Positions 43,075 through 54,744 of a stretch of DNA of 64,000 nucleotides are shown here, piece after piece. How positions within the stretch are numbered: position 1 is the first letter of the stretch; the number at the start of each line of letters is the position of its first letter. The notes beneath the pieces were generated by a model, which did no database searches, was not told where the DNA came from, and saw only the letters and a program-made list of their open reading frames with translations. The stretch is from Aricia agestis (taxonomy: Eukaryota; Arthropoda; Insecta; Lepidoptera; Lycaenidae), in assembly GCF_905147365.1 (NCBI RefSeq), contig NC_056428.1, positions 10,446,001 to 10,510,000 of the forward strand. The letters run 5' to 3'. The translations under genes and the position numbers were made by a program.

Positions 43075-43580
43075 CTGATTCAGACAGCAACGCGACGCGT
43101 AGATGCGTTTCTAAATTAGTAAGTATAGATTTGACAGATTCACAAGACGTCTCACGCAATTGAAATCTGTCAAATCCATACAAATTTATGCCACGCCGCA
43201 CCTCGCCTCGCCTCGTCACGTTGCGGTCTAAATTGACCCTTAGGGCGCGTTCAGACGTGCTCGTGATTTGCGCGTGTTCTACTATAGTATAATATGGGAA
43301 AACACGTGCGCCGCCTGCGCGCAGGTTCTGCGCGGGTACAGCGCGTGCCGCACGCGTGTTTTCCCATACGCTATAGTAGAACACGCGCAGAACAACCGCA
43401 CGTCTGAACGCGCTCTTAGGGTTGATTCAGACCGCAACGCGACGCATAGATGCATTTCTAAATTTATATGGATTTGACAGATTTGCAAGACGTCTGACGC
43501 AGTAATAATTATTGTAATCTGTTAAATCCAGACCAATTTATGCCGCACCGCGCCTCGCCTCGGCTCGTCGCGATGCATTC
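43075..43580. mobile_element. cluster of two family 8 MITEs with a third element between them
   Basis: Family 8 copies ('cagcaacgcgacgcgtagat' ... 'cacgttgcggtcta', and again from 43421) flank the element at 43243-43415. The short ORFs here are palindrome by-products. Confidence 0.6.
43243..43415. mobile_element. 173 bp MITE with TTA target duplication
   Basis: GGGCGCGTTCAGACGTGC and GCACGTCTGAACGCGCTC are inverted, between TTA at 43240-43242 and 43416-43418. The inner stem includes 'gttctactatag'. Confidence 0.82.
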
Positions 43581-43828
43581 TGCAACGTCGCTCGCAGCGC
43601 GCCATGTGAACACCTTGGTTATTAAGTATGTAAAACAATGCAACGCTGACGCAACGCGCCGTGTGGACTGGCTCTGAGAGCATTGGGGGCCTCGAGTCCC
43701 GCGTTGGAAAAATGTTTTTTCCAAGTTAGAGCCAGCCCACACGGCGCGTGGACTGGCTCTAAGATGATTCATGCGTAGGATGGGCATGTGAAAAGTCAGT
43801 CCTGCGACTGATCTGTTGTATGTCATAC
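43581..43828. mobile_element. GC-rich repeat with 'cacacggcgcg/cgcgccgtgtg' motifs
   Basis: 'gcgccgtgtggactggctct' and 'agagccagcccacacggcgc' are inverted around 'gtttttttccaag'-like spacers. Confidence 0.5.
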
Positions 43829-45430
43829 TAACTGTGCCCCGCGGTGTTACCCGCGATTTATTAGGTAAACTAAATTGTGTTTTAATAGGTCAATTAGTTA
43901 TTTGTAATTAGAGACAAAATGAATTGAGTTTGATCATCGGAAATATCAATTTTTGATAACTGAGAGATGGAAGTTGATTATCCTGTCATATGCTATTGTT
44001 TTTAACCGACTTCCAAAACTAAAGAGATATAATAGATAATATATATTTTATGTTCAGATGTGATTTTTTTATGATTTATGATTAACTTTGCTGTTTCTGA
44101 AACGATTTCCAACTTTTCGCAGTGTAAAGGATTGTGAGACGGAGGACGGGACGGATGGAGGATACATCTATACTAATATTGTAAAGCTGAAGAGTTTGTT
44201 TCTTTGAACGCGCTAATCTCATTAACTACTGATCCAATTAAAAAAAAATTTAAACCATTTATCCAGGAAGGCTATATTAGAGCGCATCAAGAGTCTCCAA
44301 TAAATTCATTTTTATAATTAATTACTAAGTTTGTTTGTACTTTGTGAAAAGGATAATTTCAACTCAGCACGACGCGATACCATTTCGTTAAAAGCAACAG
44401 TTCCAGAGGAGGTCAAAGGGGGGTTTGGGGGGCGCAGCCCCCCAAGCAGGAGACAGGGCGAAAGCCAATCAAATAACACTCGAAATCCGTATGTTTAGTC
44501 TAGGTTAGAAAAAATTCAATTTTATAATAAATTACTTCATTTGTTTGTCAAAAGGATAATTAAAACTCATCGCTAACGACGCGATACCATTTCGTTAAAA
44601 GCAACAGATTCAGGAGGGGTGGCGCGTTTGGGGGGGCGCAGCCCCCCCCAAGCAGAAGACAGGGCGAAAGCCTATTAATCAAATAACACTCGAAATCCGT
44701 ATGTTTATTTTAGGATAGAATAAATTCACTTTTATAATAAATTACTTCATTCGTTTGTAAAAAGGATAATTTCAACTCAGCACGACGTGATACCATTTCG
44801 TAAAAAGCAGCAGTTCCAGGAGAGGTGGGGGGGGGGGGTTGGGGGGGCGCAGCCCCCCAAGCAGGAGACAGGGCGAAAGCCAATCAAATAATAGTCGAAA
44901 TCCGTATGTTTAGTTTAGGTTAGAAAAAATTCACTTTTATAATAAATTACTTCATTTGTTTGTCAAAAGGATAATTAAAACTCATCGCTAACGACGCGAT
45001 ACCATTTCGTTAAAAGCAACAGATTCAGGAGGGGTGGGGCGTTTGGGGGGGCGCAGCCCCCCCAAGCAGGAGACAGGGCGAAAGCCTATTAATCAATTTA
45101 AAAAAATTAAAATAACACCTCCTCTATTTCGGAAGTCGGTTAAAAATGTTAACCATTTGTTAGTCCAGGATATCAGCTAACAGCTTGTAAATTTTTGTCG
45201 AAATCGGCTGACAGACATCGGAGTAATCGTTGAACAAAAAAAAATCACATGAAAACGAACATAACAGCTCCTCCACTTTGAAAGTCGGTTAAAAATGTAG
45301 CCTATGTGTTAATCCAAGATGTCAGCTACCTCCTTGTAAAATTTTGTCGAAATCGGTCCAGCCGTTTAAGCGTGAAAAAGTAACAAACATACAAACTCAC
45401 AAACTTTCCGCTTTATAATATTAGTAGGAT
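43829..45430 (-). mobile_element. 1.6 kb Helitron-like composite with GC-rich minisatellite, copy A
   Basis: The left end 'ctgtgccccgcggtgttacc' is the inverse of a Helitron 3' end; the right end 'gctttataatattagtagga' is the inverse of the usual 5' end. Inside, units of about 200 bp repeat, each carrying 'cgataccatttcg', 'ggggggcgcagcccccc' and 'gagacagggcgaaagcc'. A second 5'-like start in plus orientation lies at 44165. Homologous to 60990-62180. Confidence 0.7.
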
Positions 45431-46212
45431 TATTTCAATTAACACTCTAACTAGGTACTATAAGTATTACATGTAAAAGAAGAAGAAATAACTCTTTGTG
45501 TCTACGAAATTTCAATGAAAACGGCCATCGTAAGGGCGCGTTTAGACGTGCGCGTTTTCTGCACGCGCGGAGTTAGCTGTTCTCCCAAACGCTGCAACAG
45601 AAAACGCGCCGTAACCGAAACCGAACCAAACCTTTCTAATCTAATTTAATAACCGTAAAATTCGTTAAGTTGGATAACAATTGGAAAACAAACATCCTAA
45701 AATCCACACAAACTTTGGCGTTTCAATTTAATGACATACCTGGGCCCTCAACTAAATTTTCAAGGGAGGAGGGAAAGTAGATTGTTTCCTCCCATTTGTT
45801 TGTTTGTGGATCTCTTGGAGTTTGTTTTTCTGAATCTAGATTCTAGACACATCTCAGACCGACTTATCTTAATGAGAAAGCTTTAAACGTGCATCAACCT
45901 TTCCCGGTTAAAAACTTATGTTTACTCATGTTTATAACCGATAGTAGAGAGAAAAAACCTGAGCTGGTATAATAAGACGACGGTCTTCTAAATGTGAGAT
46001 TTTGTGTGACATGTTTATAGTTTTTGCCATTAGAAAATATAATGTTTTAGGAACCAAAACAAAATTTAACATACCATATTTATTATGTTTAAGTTTAACA
46101 CTACAGTACACGCGCCCCTTTTTTTACAGGAGCACTCGCGTGGCCTACCATGTTAGGCCATCAAAAAATCTCAATTGTTTTCATAATAATTATAATTTTA
46201 TTAAAATGTATA
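45431..46212. other. intergenic, nothing beyond a MITE trace
   Basis: 45534-45615 ('gggcgcgtttagacgtgcgc') resembles one end of the 43243 element. Confidence 0.4.
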
Positions 46213-46541
46213 CATATAAATAAAATTGGAGTGTCTGTTTGTAATATTGAAAGAACCATTTTTTACTAGATGCATATGAATGTATATAGGGTACAGACAC
46301 CAAAACAACCTTTTTTACAATTTTTGTCTGTATCTGTCTGTCTGTCAATTTGTTCCGGCTAATCTCTGAAATAGCTGGAGCGATTTTGATTGGACTTTTT
46401 TGGCAGATAGCTGATGTAGTAAGGAATAACTTAGGCTACTTTTCAACCGACTTCCGAAAAGGAGGAGGATATATACATTTGTGGACCGATTTTCAAAATT
46501 TAACTAAAGTGCACGCGGACGAAGTCGCGGGCAACAGCTAG
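46213..46541 (+). mobile_element. Helitron-like element with CTAG end
   Basis: 3' end 'gacgaagtcgcgggcaacagCTAG' before T. It carries 'tctgtctgtc' and 'gattggacttttttggcaga'. The 5' boundary (about 46213) is tentative. Confidence 0.6.
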
Positions 46542-47269
46542 TTACAAATAAAATCAAACATATAATTAATTTACTTACTTTTGAAACCAAAACCTATTTC
46601 ATAAATTATTATCAAATTACTGAAAAATCAACAATTTGAGAGAATTTCTATGAAAATGTAACAAAAATCGTACTTACTGATGAAATCAAACATGTGTGTT
46701 TCTTTCGTGAAACTAATAAGTTAGACTTTTGTTTGTTTTATGTTATTCGAGATTCAGTCCTACTTACAAGACAGAATAAAATCAGAAACGACAATTTTTT
46801 TGGCGATCGGGCTAGCACGCAGCGTTGAAATTACCCCATGCCTCTTATCGGTGGGGCTAAATCGTGTTGGATCCTTAAAAAAATCTTTGATTGTACTACA
46901 TAAAATACTTAAGTAAGTAAGTTTAAGTTATTTCTTCTATTCACAAACTCAATTATTTTTATATTTTGATAATTTTTTTCTAAGAATAAACGACCCTCAA
47001 CTTCAAAAGTCACCGGATTTAAGCTCATTTGTGTGGCTCCTAGACTAGGGTTTACAAAACTCGTCAATATTTGTCACCTGTAAATTTTATTATCTTGATC
47101 GTTACAGCAGTCAACTTAGATCACAATTTTTCATCTCAAAACTTACATCTAAAGCCTGACGAGAAAATTAGAAAACCGGCACTGATGGCGCTAAGTTTTC
47201 ATTGTAAAAACTACAAAATAGTTTATATAAAACATAGCACTAGTTAAATAATATAATGTAATTTTTTAA
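46542..47269. other. intergenic, nothing recognised
   Basis: No supported feature. Confidence 0.35.
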
Positions 47270-47585
47270 TCATTTTTAGAGTTCTGTACTTAAAGGGTAA
47301 AAACGGGACCCTATTACTGAGACTTCGATGTCTGTCCGTCTGTTTGGCCGTCTGTCTGTCTGTCTGTCTACAAGCTGTATCTCATGAACCGCTATAGCTA
47401 GAATTCTGATTTTTTACAGATTATTGTATTTCTGTTGCCGCCATTACAACAAATATTAAAATAAAATAAATATTTAAGGGGACTGACTCCCATACAAGAA
47501 ACACAATTTTTGCCTACTTTCGCTCTATAACGTAACGGAACGGAACCCTTCGTGCGCGAGTCTGACTCGCACTTGGCAATTTTTA
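47270..47585 (+). repeat. dispersed repeat, copy of 10375-10840
   Basis: 'gggtaaaaacgggaccctat', 'cttcgatgtctgtccgtctg' and, at the right, 'cttcgtgcgcgagtctgact'. Confidence 0.65.
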
Positions 47586-47885
47586 AAGTATGTAATATGT
47601 ATATTGTTTAAGCTTGGTGCTACGATTACCAAGGTAGCAATTTGATTATGGGATCAGCTATGAGGTAAGCAGGAAACTTTTAAATTAATTTAAACCAAAT
47701 ACATCTTTATCTATCTAAAGTTATAATGATTAATGAGAATGACTGATTTTAGTTCGAAATAATTGTTTGTGGAAGTCCAGGGAAGATTTATAAATTAGGA
47801 GGGAAGTGATACGAAGTTCACCGGGGCATCTAGTAAACTGTAAAATGTTGTAAATCAATAATAATAAAAAAACATACACGGTCAA
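47586..47885. other. intergenic, nothing recognised
   Basis: No supported feature. Confidence 0.35.
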
Positions 47886-48127
47886 GATTTAGTACACCAA
47901 TACTCGCGCGGACTACTATCATGGTAGTCCAGCGTTTTTGATTCTAAATAACTATTATTTCGATCGACTCTACGGTCACAGGAGTGACTGAGGTTTTGTC
48001 AAATTTTTTGACAGATTCACTGGGATTTACTACACTCACACTACGAGGATTTACTAGCGCGCTTGACTAAAAAAATATTGCTGAAAAAGTGACCCTGGTC
48101 TACCATGGTAGTTCACGAGTATACTGT
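47886..48127. mobile_element. TIR element with imperfect ends
   Basis: 'caatactcgcgcggactact' and 'ctaccatggtagttcacgag' are partial inverted repeats, with 'actatcatggtagtcc' inside. Confidence 0.45.
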
Positions 48128-48816
48128 AATGTTAAGTGGTTGTTGCAACTACGTAAAATGAGTTTTTTTAAATAATGTTTTTTTGTAAAGAAAATGTCAT
48201 TATTTAAGTATAAGAAAGTACCGTTTTAAAATTGAGAAAATTTCCTATACGCAAAGGTATATCAGTAATTCAGTACACAATCTGAAAAATTCTGCTCGAT
48301 AGAAAAAATCTCAAAGATGACTGCTAAAACGCTGTTTTTCATAATTAAATCATTTGATGGCTAAATTACACACTTTCTAGTAAAAACAAAAAATGTAGTA
48401 CATTTGTCGTAAGCTAACCTAAACGATTTGATATATTTGATTTGTGTAATACTAAAAACAAAAGGTTTTTTTCTCCTATTTCCTATTATCAAGGCACGCG
48501 GCGAGTGCGTAACAGCCACTGTACAAGGCGCGCTGATATGAATGTTATTTTAATGTCCTTTACGTCGATATTCATGTTGACAGACATCGACCTCCTTATT
48601 TTAGGGACTACTGGGCCTTAAGACCCATACCTTTAGAAATATGAGCTGCTTCGGTCGTTGCAGGTATCCATGGGCGACAGTAATCACTTTCGTGTTACTT
48701 TATAAGACAATCAAGATCCATTTGCAGACTCTTATTAAAAACATTGGCCAATGACAAAATATCATGTCAATAATCCATGAAACACTGCTTACGTATTTTT
48801 GATAACTTTAATTTGA
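48128..48816. other. intergenic; LINE-tail trace only
   Basis: 'gcaggtatccatgggcgaca' near 48660 resembles the LINE tail. Confidence 0.4.
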
Positions 48817-48875
48817 CAAGTTCTCATGAAAGTCAGGTATTGTCATTGACTATACCTGACTTTCATGAGAACTTG
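48817..48875. repeat. 59 bp hairpin with 24 bp perfect arms
   Basis: CAAGTTCTCATGAAAGTCAG pairs with CTGACTTTCATGAGAACTTG; loop of about 11. Confidence 0.8.
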
Positions 48876-51378
48876 AATGATAGTCACATTATTACTGTCG
48901 ATCATAGTGCGGCCTGTCCACTGTTTACATAAAAACGTGGCACGCGCGATTTGCATGCCAGTGCCACACGCTGCACGCATACAATCATGTAACAAACATT
49001 ATTATCTGGTGTGTAAATCACACAAATTGGCATGTTGTTTGGCCTTTCCCTATTTTAATTGATCGGTTGAGCTTGATAGAGTTTCCTTGTACTATTTTTA
49101 ACTTTGTAATATTATGGCCCACGAGTTTTCAAAGTTTTGAATGTTTTGAGATAATTGAAAACTCCTACGGATTGGGGTTAAATGTTTATAAACCATATTT
49201 TTATGTGAAAAAGTTGATGTCAACTGTAAATTTTTTAATTTCTAATGACCAGTTTCTGAGTTTTTTAACCGGAGTTTTTTTTTAACTATTGATTTGGATT
49301 GGCTAGCTTCAAATTAACCAGTCAACAACGCTAGTGAAAAGATAAACTCCTGTCAAAAAAACTTGAGAGGTGTCAAGGGTCACCTGAATGGAATTAAGTT
49401 ATTTATTAACCACTGGACTTATTATTAGTAAATTTAACTATTTTACTACTTACATTCGTTAAATCAATCCATGATTTCAAACAAATTACACAACACTGCA
49501 GAACACACACGAAAAAATTCACGATTTTCAAATGACTGAAAAATATTCGTCGACCACAGATTGTATAATATTTTGCATTCAGAATGTGGCAAATGTATCA
49601 TAGATCGTAACTAACCAAACTTTTTCATACAAAAGTAGTCTCTAAATCAGCGAAATACGAAATATAATCGAATGAAGAGCGCGGCCCACTTGGGGCTTAT
49701 GGCGCTTGACGGAATGGCGCTTGACATTTAGCGCGGCCCAAGTGGGCCTTTTGGGGATTAAGGTAACTCCTTAAGTTCAAAAAACCTGTATACATAATAC
49801 ATACCTATTATACACTCAAAAAAAATTACAATAAACGTCATCTATTGACGCCAATGAATACTAGCAACGCGTCACTGTTTATTCTCAAAAAAACGCCATC
49901 TAATTGACGCACAGGAATACTATCAACACCCTCTGCCTTTACCATGCAAGTACTAATAAAAAGTGTCAAGGTCAAATATCGTTCTGCCTAGCCTTTTTTA
50001 CGCCAAACGCGCGATGAGGAACTTAATTCCAAAAACATCTGAAACCAGGCAGAAGAGAATCTGAAAACTTTGATTCATAGTTTTATTTTATAAGCTTCTA
50101 AATTCGAACCGATCCCGAAAGACATTGCACAATTTTTGTAAAATTTTAAACAGGATAATGCTACTAGGGCAAAATTGACAGTGCTCTTGGGATGTTTCTC
50201 AAATAAAGATACATACAGCCGAACGTATTACCTCCTCCTTTTTTGAATTCGGTCAAAATCAAAAAAAATCCGGATCTGGCCTTGTGGCTTTTACATAATG
50301 AAGGGTCACTGATAAGACACAAGGAGCAACCGTTCCCGTAGTCTACAAATGAGACTAAAAACAACTTCTTATCATTTTCTATTAATATCGTACATAGTAA
50401 GGCATAGTTCACACGTGTATTACACAAGAGGTGTTTTCGGGCGCCGCTCGAATTTGGGTCAATTCATATGATGACACAGTTACTTGTTTATCGGCGTACA
50501 TAGCAACAGAACATTTAGTTTATAAACTAAATAATTAACTGATAACTTGTTGCCACCCGACTGAAAAAATGGGTCGGCTTAGATAACATAGACAGCGCTG
50601 TTTTCTGGACAGTGGACACCATATTACGCAATTCATGAAAGGAAATTAAAAGCTATTACATAATCATTATTTCAAATTCGTTGTAACACAAAATAAGTAC
50701 AACAAAATCTTTAGGTTCAACAAAAAGGCCAAATCTGTAACATACACAAAACGTAATTCGAATGAAGTAAACAAAAAATTAGAGCGGCACTGTTGTTTTA
50801 GGACAGTCGGGCGCTTAATAATCGCAAAGTTTGTTTACACAAAGAATTCGTAAAATAAATTGATTATACGTTTTATGGAGAAGTCTTTTTGAGCCTGACT
50901 CTGGCAAAAAAACAAATGAATATCGTATCAAACGTCTCAAAAATAATTGAACGTGACAGACAAAAGAAGGACGTTTGTCCAAACTTGACATCCAAAATAT
51001 TCCTGAAAAAGGAACATTAAAAAATTATACGTAATTCAATAAAATTATTCTCCAAATAAGCATAAGGAAAATTTTATAGGCCTACATATTATATTTATAT
51101 TAATTTTGAGATTATAACAAGTAGTATAGTAAAAACGACCTTAGCGCGAGTTTTCCAGGCGCCACATATTTGTGTCAATCGATGGAACTTCATGTAAACA
51201 ATATTATTATTGTCTCTTATCGGCGCCAGTAGATTAATTCGAATAGTGCTGTCGATGTAGCGCTGCGAGTGTATATGCGACTTTATGTCCTGGGGGCTGG
51301 GGCCCCCGACGTGTTGTTTTGAACTTAATGTCGAACAAATGTAATAATTGACAAAGGTTATCAACTCTATTTGTTCAG
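48876..51378. other. region upstream of the insulin-like gene, mostly unrecognised
   Basis: It holds a dispersed repeat fragment (49345-49395), a short GC-rich inverted repeat (49679-49745, 'gcgcggcccacttggggctt' with 'aagtgggccttttgggg'), and otherwise AT-rich sequence. Regulatory sites for the ILP gene may lie here but none can be named. Confidence 0.4.
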
Positions 51379-51453
51379 AGGCATGGACTGAGTGCCGGCA
51401 GACGGAAACGCCAGTGCTCGGTCTGCAGTCGTCCCCGCATCAACATATATAAA
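51379..51453 (+). other. probable 5' UTR segment of the insulin-like gene, with splice-acceptor-like start
   Basis: TCAACTCTATTTGTTCAG ends at 51378 and looks like a 3' splice site, so the 5' UTR may be spliced from an exon further upstream. Within it a three-codon ORF (ATGGACTGA, 51383-51391) precedes the true start. The TATATAAAA directly before the start codon is too close to serve as a promoter for this ORF. Confidence 0.4.
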
Positions 51454-51774
51454 ATGTGCTCCATAACGAACAAGAAAGTCCACTGGATCTTGTATATTTT
51501 GATCCTCTACGGCAAAGTAATTAGTGGTGAATCGCTGGCTTTGAACTCAGTGCTGAAAGACCTCTGTAGCAGATCCCTCGCCAATCTCATCTTCCAAATT
51601 TGCACCGGGGACATTCCCGTGCAAGACCTGCCCTCGTCTAGTCTTTCGAGAAGATCGAAACGAGCTGCGCTGTTCTACGCGACGGAGCGCCACAAGAGAC
51701 AGATCGTCGACGAGTGCTGCCTCCACCCGTGCACCGTGGCCCAGTTGGTCGAGTACTGCCCAGAGAACTGGTGA
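51454..51774 (+). CDS. ILP: insulin-like peptide preprohormone (bombyxin/ILP family)
   Basis: A complete 106-residue secreted prohormone. Residues 1-25 form a signal peptide with hydrophobic core WILYILILYG, probably cleaved after VISG. The B chain has Cys38 and Cys50 (C-x11-C, as in insulins). RRSKR (66-70) and RHKR (79-82) are convertase sites flanking a very short connecting segment, AALFYATE. The A chain starts QIVDECCLHPC, with Cys88, Cys89, Cys93 and Cys102 (CC-x3-C-x8-C), and ends PENW. These six cysteines form the three insulin-type disulfides. The family acts through the insulin receptor on growth, metabolism and reproduction and is usually made in brain neurosecretory cells or fat body. 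The only in-frame Met is residue 1, so the start is secure. The A chain would begin with Gln after cleavage and may cyclise to pyroglutamate. No intron splits the ORF; no second ILP gene is seen nearby. Confidence 0.95.
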   Translation: MCSITNKKVHWILYILILYGKVISGESLALNSVLKDLCSRSLANLIFQICTGDIPVQDLPSSSLSRRSKRAALFYATERHKRQIVDECCLHPCTVAQLVEYCPENW

Positions 51775-52215
51775 ACTTCCTTCATGTTCCCAGAAAAACT
51801 TTTTCGAGCACGCCCGTGTGATTGTTTTTTTGGAGTCGGTCGGTGGCGAAGCAAACGCGAAACCTCGAGTTGATCTCAATAATTTACGTACTTATATTGG
51901 AGTTTGCTTTTGAGAATATTTTCGAGCATTGGTAAAATGCGAGACGAAATGACGAATAAAAAGTAGAAATTTAAGATACAAACTTTAGCAAGTAAATTAA
52001 AATAATGTTAAAGATCGTGACATAAGACTGAAAATTTCAGAACTACAACTAATAATAATGTAAAAAGTAGGAGTAAGAAGTGTAATCGATTAATTTTAAG
52101 TGAAAGAAAGAATCAGTCCAAAGTGGATATAATCTAACGATGATACGACAAGTCTACTTTCTTAATAATAAGTGCTATGTTATAATAAAGTGATGTTTAT
52201 CCAATAATTCAAGTT
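51775..52215 (+). other. 3' UTR of the insulin-like gene with polyadenylation signals
   Basis: No other gene follows. AATAAA occurs at about 51955-51960 and again at about 52184-52189, the latter followed by a GT-containing stretch. Either could end the transcript. Confidence 0.45.
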
Positions 52216-53094
52216 TCATTTAAAACCACGTTCGACTTTGAAGAATAATCCAATAAAAGTTTTATTAGTTCTCTTCTTGCAGTTAATGAAAACAAACTTG
52301 TAGTGGTTCCAAAGTTTTAAATTTGCTACTTGATTTGAATTAATAGTTTCTTAAATATTTTTATACTTCAGTAGAGTTTCATTTCAAAGACGAATATAAA
52401 ATTTTCATTAACATTAAATGTTCTTTAAGAAAAATATCTAGAAACGCATACCATCTTTATTGCTTACCATCCTTGTCTGTTTATAAAATTTTTAACATAA
52501 AAAAGTAAGGTCTAATGAAAATGCATTAAAATTAGAGATTTTTTAACTTTTGTTTTCTACAGGGAAATAATAAAACGAGCGAATAAAAAATTACTTTGCG
52601 AATTGCGACTGATGATGAACATACTGTTTTAATAACATGAGCGGTATCAATTTGACTAAGCGAAAAATAAACTAAACTAACGACTAATATTGACTTATAA
52701 TAAAATACAGAACGAGCTTCCAAAATGTGGATTGCGATTAATCTATTTCAGATATTAAAATTCTATCCGAGCGACTGTATTACTAAGTGAGCGACTGGAA
52801 ATATATAGCTGGCAAAATCAATATTAAATATAGATTCAATTTTTCTGAGTGAGGTTATTTATTACGAGCTACTAAAAAGTTAGTTAGTAGCTACTATTAA
52901 TGATAATTGGTTACTGATATTCTATTTGAGGCTTTATATTTTATATTTTGATACGTGTTTTAATGAAAACTACATATTGTTAAATGCGTGCGAATTCGAA
53001 TAGGGGCGGGGCGACGAACCGTGCAGTCAGATGAGTTGGGCTGCGGACCAATACGACTTTTTTGAGTTAGGTTAGATGGCTAAGGCGGGAGCGT
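52216..53094. other. intergenic, nothing recognised
   Basis: AT-rich; the 63-codon frame on the minus strand shows no domain. Confidence 0.35.
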
Positions 53095-53292
53095 AGCGCA
53101 GCGAATTTTAATGCGGTTCACAGACTGCATCTACTTACCAAGTTTCAATAGTGTAGCTCTTATAGTTTTGGAGAAAAGTGGCTGTGACATACGGACGGAC
53201 AGACAGACAGACAGACATGACGACTCTATAAGGGTTCCGTTTTTTGCCATTTGGCTACGGAACCTGCCATTAACTGCGGAACCCTAAAAACC
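53095..53292 (+). repeat. 3' half of the repeat at 12967-13478
   Basis: 'gcggttcacagactgcatct', 'gacatacggacggacagaca', 'gccatttggctacggaac', with a short duplication of the end. Confidence 0.65.
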
Positions 53293-53450
53293 ATCTTCAT
53301 ATTCATACAAATTGCCGATCCGGGCATCCGTATGGGTATGAAGACGGGGTTTTTTTTGAGTTCCCAGCATTGTTCTCACAGAAAAAGTTGTTCATTTTGA
53401 CGGACTCATTTGATGGTTTCAAGGATAACGGTGTTTACAATAACATACTG
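53285..53450. mobile_element. half-copy of MITE family 4
   Basis: 'gagttcccagcattgttctc', 'aaaaagttgttcattttgac' and 'ttcaaggataacggtgttta' match 9352-9560. Confidence 0.65.
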
Positions 53451-53504
53451 TATTTTATCACTACGCTTCTAAATTCTTTTGATGTATGATTTTTGTGAAG
53501 ATTT

Positions 53505-53690
53505 AAGCTTAGGCCAAACCTACGCAACCAAAGCGACTGCGAAGCGGTAGCGACTACCGCGCGGTGGACGCTACCCATGTAATCTTATGGCGCCGTGCAC
53601 ACCAGCTGCACGACCGCGACGCGGGATGTTCGCGTCGGCAAGCGAAACGTGCGCGTCAAGTTGTCAGACGCGTGTTTTGAAGTGTACATA
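53505..53690. repeat. GC-rich repeat-like segment
   Basis: 'aagcgactgcgaagcggtag' and CpG-rich 'gcacgaccgcgacgcg' motifs; no ends identified. Confidence 0.3.
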
Positions 53691-54094
53691 ACTAGACTTC
53701 TTTTTTAAAACCTTCTTTATATTATTTTTTACAACCCTTTTGTTTTTTTTATTTGTTTACGTTTTGATAGATTGTGTCATGATATTAAGGCGCCTACCAA
53801 ATGTGCATGCTTGAACACAGTTTTGCTAGCGTATGCTTCTCGCATGAAAAGACGTAAGACTGACTTATCTACCACATGCAAGTGCAAGCCACATTCTTGC
53901 CGAGATCGTCGGCGTTGAACAATGTTTCTCAAAGAAGAACTATTTCTTCTGCTTTTATTTTTCTAGTGTTTGCTAGTGACGAAATTGATAATGCATAAAT
54001 GAAATATTTTTTCCATATGCGTATTTTTTATTCCTGTCAGAATAATCTTTCGATTTGATCTTTTACGGAGCGAGCAGAGATTTTTATAATTCAA

Positions 54095-54444
54095 CTAGAC
54101 GTCCCGCGCGGCTTCGGCCGCGTAAATTAGCATTTTCACAGAAATCGTACATTTTTGAATAAAAATAGCTATAAATAATCCTTTCACGTGGTCTACTATT
54201 ATATAAATGCCAAATATTGCTCTAGTAGTCTGTGAGATAAACCCTTTCTTATATTTTCCCCGTTTTTACCACATTTTCCTGAGTTTCTTCGGTCTATTAG
54301 TCTTAGCGTGATAATAATATAATATAGCCTACAGCCTTACTCGATAAATAAGATATCTAACACTGAAATAAGTTTTTAAATCGGACCTGTAGTTCCTGAG
54401 ATTAGCACATTCAAGCAAACATACTCTTCAGGTTTATAATATTA
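54095..54444 (-). mobile_element. Helitron, minus orientation, nested
   Basis: CTAGACGTCCCGCGCGGCTT at its 3' end and 'caggtttataatattaatta' at its 5' end; the interior ('ctgagattagcac') matches the 26913 family. Confidence 0.65.
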
Positions 54445-54744
54445 ATTATAGTTTCTTTTTAAGTTATCGCTTGACAAACTCGAGCCTCGATCTAAAAGAC
54501 TATGAAAAGGCTCATAATCATGGGACGATGCATGGTATTATAATATTATGGTAGTGATGATGATGATGAATGTAATTTGCATAGTAGCATATGCTTTCCG
54601 TTCTTAAAACAACGCCGAAACTCCCAAACTTGTACCTATAAAGAATCAGGAATTCTCTCAGCACCTTCCGAACCACGGTATACTAGGTATACCTCGGTGC
54701 AAAATCTTACTTGTTTGTAGCATATGCTCAGAATACTTCTCACG

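Noticed and set aside
43064..43488. Overlapping ORFs on both strands
   Set aside because: By-products of the inverted repeats at 43075-43580.
51445..51453. TATATAAAA as a TATA box for the insulin-like gene
   Set aside because: It touches the only in-frame start codon, so transcription from it would begin inside the ORF.
51547..51879. 110-codon minus-strand frame opposite the insulin-like gene
   Set aside because: Antisense shadow of a clear preprohormone.
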